Below are positions 52,783 through 61,170 of a stretch of 64,000 nt of DNA, piece by piece. The position numbers and the translations under genes were made by a program. The notes below the pieces were generated by a model that saw only the letters and a list, made by a program, of their open reading frames with translations, had not been told where the DNA came from and ran no database searches. The stretch comes from Syntrophorhabdaceae bacterium. Its GTDB lineage: Bacteria; Desulfobacterota; Syntrophorhabdia; Syntrophorhabdales; Syntrophorhabdaceae. The stretch is taken from contig DASXUJ010000088.1 in NCBI GenBank assembly GCA_036504895.1, positions 21,296-85,295 of the forward strand, written 5' to 3'. Numbering within the stretch: position 1 is the stretch's first letter; the number at the start of each line of letters is the position of its first letter.

Positions 52783-55458
52783 TTACCTTAAGACCAGCCT
52801 CACGAGAGTGGTCTCGTCGTGGGCCTGCCGCTCGAGGGAGAAACCCAGCTTCCGTGCCATACGGAGCATCTTGCTGTTTTCGGAAAGTACCGTGCCGTGG
52901 ATCTCCTCCAACCCCTTGTCCTGGGCAATGCCGATGAGTACGTCGAGGAGCTTATAGCCCAAACCTTTCCCTTGAAAAGAATCGTGGACGAGGACTGCAT
53001 ATTCCGCGGCCTGCTCGTCCGGATCATTGATAAGCCTGCCTATACCCACGATTTTCTTCCGCTCTCCGTCCCTCACTTCCGCCACGATCGCCATTTCCCT
53101 GTCATAATCGATATTGCAGAACCGGACGAGCATTTCATGGGTAATGTCTTTGATCACGGAAAAAAACCTCGTCCTCATGGTTTCGGTTTTGAGGGTGGTG
53201 AGCATTTCGTGCTCAAGGGGCTCGTCCTCCGGCCGGATGGGCCTGAGGGTCACTTCAATACCCCCGGGCAGCTCATAATTCATGATATAGCGGGTAGGAT
53301 AGGGCGAGATGACCAGATGGGGATACTGGGTGGCGTATTGCATGGAATCTTTGTCTATTACGATACGTGCATCGAGGGCGCAGGCGACGCCTTCGGATAT
53401 GGCCAGGGGACTTATGTCCATCTCCGCGATTTCCGGAAAATCTACGATCAGATTAGACAGGTTGACGAGGATCTGCTCGAGCTCTTTCATGTTGGCGGGT
53501 TGCTTCTGCCTGTAGCCCTGAAGCATGGCATACCCGTGGGTATCTTCCATGAGTCTGCGCGCAAGCGTCTGGTTAAGCGGCGGAAGACCGGCGGCAACAT
53601 CCCTGAAAACCTCGGTGCCCGCCCCGCCTGTCCCGAAAATAATGACCGTCCCGAAATCCTTATCTTTTTTTGCACCGAGGATGAGCTCATAATCGATATT
53701 CTGCACCATTCTCTGGACCGTGACCCCAAGGATGGAAGCCTGGGGAGCCTTTTCCTTTATCTCCTGAAAGAGCCGGCCATATTCCATCCGCAGCTCTTCG
53801 TGGGACCGGATCTCGGGCCGCACGCCCCCCACGGCGCTCTTATCCGTAATATCATGGGAGACTACTTTCAGTATCACCGGGTATCCTATTTTTTCCGCCT
53901 GGGAGACCGCCGCCTCCACATCCCGCACCAGATAAGGTGCCGCCACCGGAATGCCGTAATTCCCGAGAAATGCCTTCGACTCTTCCTCGGTGAGGATGGT
54001 CCTGCCCTCTTTCACGGTCCGCCTGAGCATGGCCTTGAGATGGTTTTTCGGAGGGGCTTCCGTGAGAGGAAGCTCGGAAGGCGTCTCATACAGAAGGGTG
54101 AGGTTTCTATGGTACCAGTACATGTGGAGATAGGTCCTCACCGCCTCTTCCGGAGTTTCATAGGTGGGGATATTTGTCGCGAGAAGGGCTTCCCTCGCCC
54201 TCAGGACCGACTCCCCGCCGATAAGCGCGGCAACCACGGGCTTCCGGCTGCCGTGAGCGACCTCTGCCACGGCCTTCGCGAAATCCGGGGCATCGAGGTC
54301 CGCCTGGGGAGCGTAGATCACGAGGAGGCCGTCCACGCCGCGGTCACCGAGACAAGTCTTCATGGCTGCGGCATACCGGTTCCCGTCTGCGTCACCCAGG
54401 AGGTCAAGAGGGTTCTCCCTGTCGGGAAGAAAGGGAAGGGAAGTATTCAATTCGTGAACGGTCTCCCCCGAAAGCCCGGCAAGCTCTCCCCCCAGATCGA
54501 TTAAGGTGTCGACGGCCATGGCCCCGAAACTACGGGCGTTGGTAACGATGGCGAGCCTGCGCCCGCTGGGAAGGTTATTCGAATCAAGGACGGACGCACA
54601 ATTAAAGAGCCCGGAGAACTCCTTTACTCTAATGACGCCCACCCGCTTGAATGCGGCATCATAGACGAGGTCGTCGCCCGCAAGGGAGCCCGTGTAGGAG
54701 AAAGAGGCCCTTGCGCTCTCCCTGTATCTTCCCGGCTTGACGATTATGATCGGTTTGCTTCGCGCAAAACCCCGGGCGGCACTCATAAACTTCCTCGCCG
54801 TCCCCACGTTATCCATATAGATCATGATACTGCGGGTACGGTAGTCGCCGCCGAGGTAATCGATAAGATCGCCGAAATCGGTATCTATCATTGCCCCCAG
54901 GGAGGTAAACATGCTGAAGCCTACATGAGCGCTTATGGCCCAATCGAGGATGGCCGCCCCGAGGGCGCCGCTCTGGGAAATAAAGGCGATGTTGCCCGCC
55001 GGGGGGTTCACCCGGAGATAAGATGCATTAAGACCCGTATGGGGCCGTATGATGCCCACGGAGTTGGGGCCCATAATCCTCATACCCGTCTTGCGCCTTA
55101 TATCGAGTATCATCTCCTCCAGGGCCCTCCCCTCTTTCCCCGCCTCTTTGAACCCCGTGGAGACAATCAGGACGCCCCGAACGCTTGCGCGGGCGCATTC
55201 GAGCACCAACTCCGGGACCAGCGGGGCCGGGCTCGCAATAAGGGCAAGATCGATGGGACCCGGCACGTCAAGGATGGTAGGATAGGATTTTAGATCGAGC
55301 AGGGCCTCCCGTTCGGGATGGACAACGAATATATTCTTAACCTTTGAAGCCGTGAGGTTTTGAAGAATAATCCTACCTCGGGAGCCCTCCTCGTCGCTCG
55401 CACCGATAAGTGCGATGCTGCCGGGGCTGAACATCGATTTGAGACTGTGGGTTGTCAT
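52783..55458 (-). CDS. Pat-type protein lysine acetyltransferase (NDP-forming acyl-CoA ligase-like + GNAT)
   Basis: An 891-residue fusion. CoA-binding domain (~5-130, SPGSIALIGASDEEGSRG), succinyl-CoA-ligase-like domains (~140-460, FISQSGALGAAILDWA), ATP-grasp (~480-700, ALLVARTDK-like antisense is not used; sense motifs are GYPVILKVVSHDITDKS and GVTVQRMVQ), and GNAT (~720-890, with the acetyl-CoA loop VHDSFQGKGLGYKLLD). The phosphohistidine motif of true acyl-CoA synthetases, SHTG, reads SYTG here (~254), so synthesis of acyl-CoA is unlikely; this is the state of regulatory Pat proteins that acetylate lysines of acyl-CoA synthetases. ATG 55458 has AAGGAGG upstream. Transcribed alone. Confidence 0.87.
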   Translation of the reverse strand: MTTHSLKSMFSPGSIALIGASDEEGSRGRIILQNLTASKVKNIFVVHPEREALLDLKSYPTILDVPGPIDLALIASPAPLVPELVLECARASVRGVLIVSTGFKEAGKEGRALEEMILDIRRKTGMRIMGPNSVGIIRPHTGLNASYLRVNPPAGNIAFISQSGALGAAILDWAISAHVGFSMFTSLGAMIDTDFGDLIDYLGGDYRTRSIMIYMDNVGTARKFMSAARGFARSKPIIIVKPGRYRESARASFSYTGSLAGDDLVYDAAFKRVGVIRVKEFSGLFNCASVLDSNNLPSGRRLAIVTNARSFGAMAVDTLIDLGGELAGLSGETVHELNTSLPFLPDRENPLDLLGDADGNRYAAAMKTCLGDRGVDGLLVIYAPQADLDAPDFAKAVAEVAHGSRKPVVAALIGGESVLRAREALLATNIPTYETPEEAVRTYLHMYWYHRNLTLLYETPSELPLTEAPPKNHLKAMLRRTVKEGRTILTEEESKAFLGNYGIPVAAPYLVRDVEAAVSQAEKIGYPVILKVVSHDITDKSAVGGVRPEIRSHEELRMEYGRLFQEIKEKAPQASILGVTVQRMVQNIDYELILGAKKDKDFGTVIIFGTGGAGTEVFRDVAAGLPPLNQTLARRLMEDTHGYAMLQGYRQKQPANMKELEQILVNLSNLIVDFPEIAEMDISPLAISEGVACALDARIVIDKDSMQYATQYPHLVISPYPTRYIMNYELPGGIEVTLRPIRPEDEPLEHEMLTTLKTETMRTRFFSVIKDITHEMLVRFCNIDYDREMAIVAEVRDGERKKIVGIGRLINDPDEQAAEYAVLVHDSFQGKGLGYKLLDVLIGIAQDKGLEEIHGTVLSENSKMLRMARKLGFSLERQAHDETTLVRLVLR

Positions 55459-55595
55459 CCAAACATCCTCCTTCTCGGCGGAGAAACTTCTTCCTCAAGT
55501 ATAACTCACCGGTCTTCCTTCTTCACGAGAGAACGCGCCGCAATGCCTTTGGCTCCCGTCGCGGGCCCGTAACGCCGACAGGCTCGCGTTTGACC

Positions 55596-57527
55596 TTATA
55601 AATCTCTCAGAAAGTCGACCAGGAGCCTTTCTATGGCGCCGACCAGTTGAGACACGTCACGGCAGGGGGAGCCGTCGCGCTGCCACACCTGCTTGAATTT
55701 TGCGATATCCTGATTGCTCGGTTTCCCGATCTGGATTGCCTTGGCAATCACCCCCAGGTCAACGAGTCGCTTCTTCGCCTCCCATGCGAGGAGCGGATCG
55801 TCACTGCCTCCATCGGTAATGAGGATAAGCACCTTCTTCAGGTCCCGGTCCTTGAGGCGTTTCCCCACCTGTCCGTCTATGGCGGCCGCAACCTGGGCGA
55901 GGGACTTGAAATCGGCCGTTCTTCCCCCTATGCAGGCATCAAGCCTTCGGGAGATCTTCACCCGTGTCTCGAAATCGATCGAATCGGTCAGGGGCTTCAG
56001 TTCCTCATCTCCTGCGTGGAATCCACGGACTTCGCTCCTCACGTGGAGGTCCACTATCTTCTCGAACCTCTCCTCTCTGAGCCTCTTCTCGAATTCGTCG
56101 AGGGCTTCGCTGATGAGGACGGCGGAAGACTTCTGCTCATAGCTCTTTCCGCCCGGCCAGTTTTCATTCATCGATCCGGAAAGGTCACAGATCAGGGTAA
56201 ATTCGAAATCCTTTGGTTTGTTTTCATCAAACTCCTGTTTCACCATGTTGAGTTGGGTACGGGAATTGAGGATGCCGCTTTCCGCATCGATATATGCCTG
56301 AGCAATAAGGGAAGGATCGATGATTACGCCCTGGTCGGTCCTTTCCTTGAGGAGCCGCCTCGTCTCTTTACGGGTGGAGATGATCCTCTCGAATACGCTT
56401 CGTAGCGGCTCGATGTGGCGCTCGATCTTCCTGTATTCTTCCCCGTAGTCTTCGATTTCTTCGGCAGAGACGCCATATTGGGACCGGAACTGCTCTCTGG
56501 CGACCTCTTCCGCCGATTTATTCTCCTCCCGTCGCCGCTTTATCTCTTCCTCGATCAATTCTTTCGCCTGCCGGGGGGAGAATACCCTGGCCATCTTCTC
56601 CATCGATTCATCATATTCAGGTGCGAACAAGGCCTCATCCGCCGGTTCCTTTCTTTTCTCCCTGGGTCTCCTCTCTTTCGAGGTCGCATCCCGGGAAACA
56701 TAGCCTTTATCGCTCCCCCTCGACCCGCCTTCCACGCTCTCCTGTGGGATCGATGACCTTTCCCGCGCCTTCTCCTTATTCTCAGCCTCTTTTCTCGCTG
56801 CCACATCTTCGAGAAAGAAACGTTCGTATACAGGCTCTATATAATCCTGAATCAAGCCGAAGCGGTCGCGCGGCCTGGCGGTAGGATCGGTGACGAGATC
56901 GATGAGGTCCGTCCCCTGACCGTCGATATTCTTAAGAGTCGAAAGGGCCGCATTGACATCGGGTGAAAGAAAGATAGGCTCTCCGGGAACCATTCGTTCC
57001 CGGACCATGGCAGTAATGAGCTGGAGATGTTTGGGCGTAGTCGAATAATCCACACGAGGGAAGAATTTGCCCGTATAGAGCTCTTCCTTTGTCTCCCAAT
57101 GGGCGGGAAACCGCCGGTCTTCCTCCCGGTTTGCAAGGATATCGTTGATATAATGGTAGAGGAGATCGAGCCTTCTCTTTTTTTCCGTCCTTGCAAAAAG
57201 CGCCGCGTAGCCTTCCGGGTCCCGAAGCCAGTCCAGAAAGTGCTCTATTTCGTGACATGCAGCCCACATGATCTCTGCCCCGGTAAAGCTCCTGTTGAGG
57301 AAAAAAACAGGGTCGAAAGTTCCCTTGCGCGTGTGCATGTCGAAAGTCCAAGTTTCTCCGGGCTCGAAGATGAGACCCGCGTGTCCCGCGTAGTCGGCGA
57401 TGGCCTGCTCGTGCTCGAAGAAAAATCGAGCGCCCCCTTGCCGCTCCTTATCCTCTGCCTGTCGCCTTTCCGATAGAGTGCGTTCATTTCCCGCAACCGG
57501 ATTTATATGTCCCGTCTCGTGAGTCAT
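55596..57527 (-). CDS. Metallopeptidase-like HEIEH + VWA domain protein
   Basis: A 643-residue cytoplasmic protein. Residues ~60-150 contain CHEIEHFLDW (HExxH at 92-96) and HYINDILANREED (about 125-137), the layout of the metallopeptidase domain that precedes VWA-like domains in some MoxR-linked proteins. A highly charged helical middle (~240-395) leads to a VWA domain (~440-630) with complete MIDAS: CDLSGSM (448-453), threonine in GGRTADF (537) and ITDGGSDD (572). ATG 57527 overlaps the preceding stop as ATGA, so it is coupled to the repeat protein. In MoxR systems, the ATPase remodels complexes recruited by the VWA partner. Whether the HEIEH site is an active peptidase is open. Confidence 0.82.
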   Translation of the reverse strand: MTHETGHINPVAGNERTLSERRQAEDKERQGGARFFFEHEQAIADYAGHAGLIFEPGETWTFDMHTRKGTFDPVFFLNRSFTGAEIMWAACHEIEHFLDWLRDPEGYAALFARTEKKRRLDLLYHYINDILANREEDRRFPAHWETKEELYTGKFFPRVDYSTTPKHLQLITAMVRERMVPGEPIFLSPDVNAALSTLKNIDGQGTDLIDLVTDPTARPRDRFGLIQDYIEPVYERFFLEDVAARKEAENKEKARERSSIPQESVEGGSRGSDKGYVSRDATSKERRPREKRKEPADEALFAPEYDESMEKMARVFSPRQAKELIEEEIKRRREENKSAEEVAREQFRSQYGVSAEEIEDYGEEYRKIERHIEPLRSVFERIISTRKETRRLLKERTDQGVIIDPSLIAQAYIDAESGILNSRTQLNMVKQEFDENKPKDFEFTLICDLSGSMNENWPGGKSYEQKSSAVLISEALDEFEKRLREERFEKIVDLHVRSEVRGFHAGDEELKPLTDSIDFETRVKISRRLDACIGGRTADFKSLAQVAAAIDGQVGKRLKDRDLKKVLILITDGGSDDPLLAWEAKKRLVDLGVIAKAIQIGKPSNQDIAKFKQVWQRDGSPCRDVSQLVGAIERLLVDFLRDL

Positions 57528-59038
57528 CCTTGACCTTTCAAAAAAGAGGCTTCCACTATCTCTTTCACGTAATGGTTCTCTTTTCTTGCGATTACGTACG
57601 CCCGCCCCCCGGACAGGGGGTTAAGATAATATATGTCATCATAAAGGCCGCGATGGCGCGTCCCTTTTTCGTTCACGATGAAGAAGCCGGACCCTTCTCT
57701 GGCCCAAAAGGCTATCCTGCCATGGATGTCCCTGGGGATGCTCACATAATCGTATTCGCCTGCGACCTTCTCTCCCTTTTCATTTACCACGAATTCCCTG
57801 TCTCCCCTGATTGCCTTAAATGCCAGCCTTCCGCCGATATCCTGGGGATCTCCCACCGAGTCGAACCTCCCGCCCACGGACTTGCCCTTATCGTTGATTA
57901 TCGAATACTGCCCTACCTGAAAGGTCCAGAAATCAATTTTTTCCTGGGAAGGCAAAGCCTGGCGGGCAGCGATATACTCCCCGGCAAGGGAGTCTTTCGC
58001 ATCCTTGACTGCCACATACTGGCTGCCTTGAAAAGCCCAGAAGGCGATCCGGCCGCCGATGCTCACGGGATCGCGGATTGTGTCGTAGGTTTCCCCGATC
58101 TGCTCCCCCTTTTCAGTAATGACGAACCATTTCATTTTCGCCTTCGCCCTGAATACTATCTCGCCTCCGATGTCTCTCGGGTCGCCGACGAAATCGTACT
58201 CTCCGCCGACCTTTTCTCCCCTTTCATTCACAATGAAATATTTTATCCCTTCTCTTGCCCAGAAGGCGATCCGGCCGCCGATGTCCCGGGGGACGCTGAC
58301 AAATTCATAATCCCCCCCGATTCTCTCTCCCTTATCGGTCATGATGAACTGCCTGCCTGCCAGGGCCGCCTGAAACACGATCCTGCCGGCTATCGGTTGA
58401 GGGTCGCCTACGGAATCATACGCCGCGCTGATCCGCTCCCCCTTCTCGATGCAAATATATTGCCTGCCCTTAAGGCCGGCGCGAAAGACGATATGTCCCT
58501 CTATTTCCCGGGGGTCGCCGACGAAGTCGTATTCTTCGCTCACCCGCTCTCCTTTTTCATTTATAATCAATTCCTTCGACCCTTGCTTCACCTTGAAGGC
58601 GACGCCCGATCCTATGGGCCTTGGAATGCCTACCGCATCGTATCTTCCCCCTATCCTCCGGCCGCCCTCTTTCATGAGAAAGATTTTTTGTCCGAGACCG
58701 GCCTCGAAATAGGCCTTGCCGTTCACCGACACGGGGTCCCCCGCTACATCGTATTCCCTTCCGATGATCTCGCCTTTTTCGTTCACCACGAATTCGGTGG
58801 TCTCTTTCTTTGCCTTGAACATGATCCGGCCATTGATGTCCCGTGGCTTATTTACCGCCTCATATAAGGAGAGATCGATCCGGTAGGAGGCATTGTCTCC
58901 GGAGAAAAGGACCTCTTTCACTTGCTCAGGTTTCTTGATACCCTTCCGCAGAAACGCCTCGATGGAAAGTCTTCCCCTTGCCGCATTCGGGCGTCCGAAA
59001 ACATCCTCCACCACCTGTCTCGAGCTTATTTTAATCAT
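57524..59038 (-). CDS. Protein of twelve exact 37-residue repeats (WG/propeller-like)
   Basis: A 504-residue protein, without signal peptide. After about 35 residues (FGRPNAARGRLSIEAFLRKG) the rest is repeats whose YD position occurs at residues 59, 96, 133, 170, 207, 244, 281, 318, 355, 392, 429 and 466: every interval is exactly 37. The unit reads roughly YDxVGDPxxIxGRIxFxA, then a strand and NEKGExxGGE. It resembles WG-type or beta-propeller repeats, and twelve units could form one or two rings; the exact family is not certain. It probably acts as adaptor or recognition surface between the AAA+ ATPase upstream (15 bp) and the VWA protein downstream (ATGA overlap). Confidence 0.8.
   Translation of the reverse strand: MIKISSRQVVEDVFGRPNAARGRLSIEAFLRKGIKKPEQVKEVLFSGDNASYRIDLSLYEAVNKPRDINGRIMFKAKKETTEFVVNEKGEIIGREYDVAGDPVSVNGKAYFEAGLGQKIFLMKEGGRRIGGRYDAVGIPRPIGSGVAFKVKQGSKELIINEKGERVSEEYDFVGDPREIEGHIVFRAGLKGRQYICIEKGERISAAYDSVGDPQPIAGRIVFQAALAGRQFIMTDKGERIGGDYEFVSVPRDIGGRIAFWAREGIKYFIVNERGEKVGGEYDFVGDPRDIGGEIVFRAKAKMKWFVITEKGEQIGETYDTIRDPVSIGGRIAFWAFQGSQYVAVKDAKDSLAGEYIAARQALPSQEKIDFWTFQVGQYSIINDKGKSVGGRFDSVGDPQDIGGRLAFKAIRGDREFVVNEKGEKVAGEYDYVSIPRDIHGRIAFWAREGSGFFIVNEKGTRHRGLYDDIYYLNPLSGGRAYVIARKENHYVKEIVEASFLKGQG
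57545..58880 (-). repeat. 111-bp coding repeat array (12 units)
   Basis: The reading frame of the repeat protein is built from 37-codon units without any insertion or deletion in register. The units differ in DNA sequence, so the array is old or diversified rather than recently expanded; only short stretches, such as those coding GGRIAFWARE, recur nearly unchanged. Confidence 0.75.
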
Positions 59039-59053
59039 GAAAATCTCCCGCGG

Positions 59054-60940
59054 TCAGACCGTCGCCTGTCGCGCGCTCTTTCCCTGAAAGGCAGTGAGCT
59101 TCCCCTCGTTCAAACTGGGAATCCCGAATTGATCGTTTTTCCATGTCTTGAAAAAACGGTATCTGCACAGAAGCTGGACGAGATACACCTGATCTTCGGC
59201 CACGGAGGGCTTAATAAATTCATCGAGTATATAGTTTTCCAGCGGTTTATTGAAATTGTGGGCCTTCCATGGCCTCACCACGTTCCAGAGGTGTCTCAGA
59301 GAGAGGACTGATTTTTTGAGGCTCGCGGGCACCTGGCGGGCCGCGTCCGCGCCTTCGCCGAAATAATCGAGGTGCTCCCCTGAGAATATCTTCTGAATCT
59401 CCGACGCGGCATGGGTAAGCCTTTTGAGGGCATCGAGATCACGGGGGTCCTTCACCTGCATGTTTCCCCTTTTGTCGAGGAGAGAGGCAACCAATATCTC
59501 ATAGGTCTCTTCCTGAGGAGGGTACACAATATCATCGGACCACCAACGGGACAAAAAAGCAGCGTCCAGCTCTTCTCTTTTGTATCTCGAAGATTTTATA
59601 TTTCCCGTAGCCATGACGCAAAAACCCTTCTTCACGATGATCTCTTCACCGCTGCTTTCCTGTACCCTGATGCTGTCGCCCGGACGCCGTGTAAGGGCGT
59701 GATTCAGGCGCATAATGATGGAATGGGGGATGCCGTCCATTTCATCGATGAGCAGGGGTCTACCCTCCCTCATGGCTCTTATGAGCGGTCCGTACTGAAA
59801 AAAACTCGTGGTCAGGCCCTTTACGACAATAGTCTGGTAGTATTGCCGCTCGACCTCTTTTATCTCTTTTCGTGTGGCATCGGGGTTCATTTTGAGAAAA
59901 TCGTCCATTCTCATCTTGAATTCCCTGACCTTATCCTCTTCCGGCCTGAGCCCGATCTGGGTCCTTCCGTAAATGTCGTACTTGGTCGCCTCCTCCGATC
60001 CCGAGATAAATTCCGGCTGATGACCGAAAAATTTCCGCGACACGTGAAGGGCGATCTCTGTCTTGCCCGCGCCAAGATGGCCGCGAAGAAGGACAGGTAT
60101 GCCCAGCTTCAAATGGCTGATGATCCTCATCATCTCCATCTTTACGCCGGGAGTTTCGACGAAACCATCGCTCAGGAGTTGGCGCCTGTACTCGAGGAGG
60201 AGCCGTCTTTTCGTCTCATAATAAACTCCCTCGTCTTTAAGCAGCACGTCGATACGTTGTCGGCCGTAGTGGGTAATGACCTCGTATTTTTCTATCGTCT
60301 CCCTGTCCCCTGCGGTGAGGGTCATATTCTCACTGTTGCGGCGTGCCAGAAGCTCCATCCGGGCCAACTCCGATTGCTCGATCAGCCGCTCAAGGCTTCC
60401 AATGGATCTCGCCGAGCGGATAGTCTCTATCTTTCCTGAAAGTATCTTCCGGTAGGCGCTTCTTGTTTCCGGATCCATTATCAGCTCATGAATTCTGGCG
60501 ACGACCTCTTCGAGCCGTCTTCCCGCCTTCTCCATCGAGCAATCAATCCCTTGGTGTGTTCTTATCTCCCGGGCCAGTCGCCTGAGCTCGCCGCTCGTAA
60601 CCGCCTTAGTTTCACTGACTGCGGCGAGCACCTCAGATTGACTGACCGATCTGGATTCGCCTTTTAAAAACCTCCGATCGGAGAGGATCTGTTTGAGTAA
60701 ATCCTCCTTTTCAAGCACAAGATCTGTGAGTTCGGAAAGAGTTCCATCCATCCCCACACGTCCGGTCCATTTCTTCTCCGGCCCGTCCATCCGACTGCCG
60801 TATTGCGGCGTTTTCGCCTCCTCCTTTCTTTTCGCTCGCTCGAGCCTTTTAACCAGATACTCGGCTATGTCATCGGCAGTAGTTTCCCTTACCTCTTTCA
60901 CGATCTTTACCCTCTCTATCTCTGATGGTCGATTCTCCAT
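59054..60940 (-). CDS. MoxR-like AAA+ ATPase with long N-terminal region
   Basis: A 628-residue AAA+ protein. The first ~260 residues are charged helices without known fold. The AAA+ module has Walker A RGHLGAGKTEIA (GxxGxGKT at 287-294), Walker B PLLIDEMD (398-402 acidic), sensor 1 MATGN (443-447) and an arginine finger in AAFLSRWW (about 465), the MoxR/helix-2-insert order. Between Walker A and B there is an extra charged helical insert (about 330-370). The C-terminal lid extends to 628. MoxR ATPases act with VWA proteins to insert metals or to remodel complexes; here the VWA partner is the third gene of the operon. The promoter and palindromes at 60962-61048 precede it. Confidence 0.87.
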   Translation of the reverse strand: MENRPSEIERVKIVKEVRETTADDIAEYLVKRLERAKRKEEAKTPQYGSRMDGPEKKWTGRVGMDGTLSELTDLVLEKEDLLKQILSDRRFLKGESRSVSQSEVLAAVSETKAVTSGELRRLAREIRTHQGIDCSMEKAGRRLEEVVARIHELIMDPETRSAYRKILSGKIETIRSARSIGSLERLIEQSELARMELLARRNSENMTLTAGDRETIEKYEVITHYGRQRIDVLLKDEGVYYETKRRLLLEYRRQLLSDGFVETPGVKMEMMRIISHLKLGIPVLLRGHLGAGKTEIALHVSRKFFGHQPEFISGSEEATKYDIYGRTQIGLRPEEDKVREFKMRMDDFLKMNPDATRKEIKEVERQYYQTIVVKGLTTSFFQYGPLIRAMREGRPLLIDEMDGIPHSIIMRLNHALTRRPGDSIRVQESSGEEIIVKKGFCVMATGNIKSSRYKREELDAAFLSRWWSDDIVYPPQEETYEILVASLLDKRGNMQVKDPRDLDALKRLTHAASEIQKIFSGEHLDYFGEGADAARQVPASLKKSVLSLRHLWNVVRPWKAHNFNKPLENYILDEFIKPSVAEDQVYLVQLLCRYRFFKTWKNDQFGIPSLNEGKLTAFQGKSARQATV

Positions 60941-60961
60941 CCTGTCTTTACGTGCTTTTTA

Positions 60962-60990
60962 ATTATATCATCACACCAGATGATAGTAAA
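60962..60990 (-). promoter_or_regulatory. Promoter of the MoxR-repeat-VWA operon with operator in spacer
   Basis: TTTACT (60985-60990) and a perfect TATAAT (60962-60967) on the minus strand are 17 bases apart, 22 bp before ATG 60940. The spacer forms an inverted repeat, ATCATC (60967-60972) and GATGAT (60979-60984), which could bind a dimeric repressor over the promoter. Confidence 0.6.
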
Positions 60991-61048
60991 TATACGTATA
61001 TTCAATACATGTATTATCAATACATTTACTAAAAAGTACTTTAGTAAA
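60989..61048. promoter_or_regulatory. Cluster of three palindromes upstream of the MoxR operon
   Basis: Three further perfect inverted repeats lie directly upstream of the promoter: AATATACGTATATT (60989-61002), AATACATGTATT (61004-61015), and TTTACTAAA/TTTAGTAAA (61025-61033 and 61040-61048, 6-base centre). They differ in sequence, so more than one regulator may bind. The region is very AT-rich compared with its surroundings. Confidence 0.55.
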
Positions 61049-61124
61049 ATCCGGAGGAAAGGCAGAATTATAGTTCATTAAGAATAATGGGTGATGGTCC
61101 GGGAGCCGCGCCGGCTTGATTCCG

Positions 61125-61157
61125 AAAAAAGAAGCCGCCCCATTTACGAGGCGGCTC
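61125..61157 (-). terminator. Rho-independent terminator of the substrate-binding protein gene
   Basis: On the minus strand AGCCGCC (61150-61156) pairs with GGCGGCT (61133-61139) around a 10-base loop and a run of six T (61125-61130) follows two bases later. It lies about 15 bp after the stop at 61171. Confidence 0.85.
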
Positions 61158-61170
61158 CCGATGTTATAGA

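Noticed and set aside
52819..54504. Long plus-strand open frame of 561 codons
   Set aside because: It is antisense to the Pat-like gene, whose domains are continuous and clear. The translated frame has no recognisable domain and the composition of a GC-rich shadow.
57530..58867. Plus-strand open frame of 445 codons
   Set aside because: It runs antisense to the 37-residue repeat protein and mirrors its periodicity, so it is a shadow of the repeats.
60941..61170. Possible insertion element, because of AT-rich palindromes
   Set aside because: No transposase fragment, no terminal repeats flanked by target duplications; the palindromes lie around a promoter and fit operators better.
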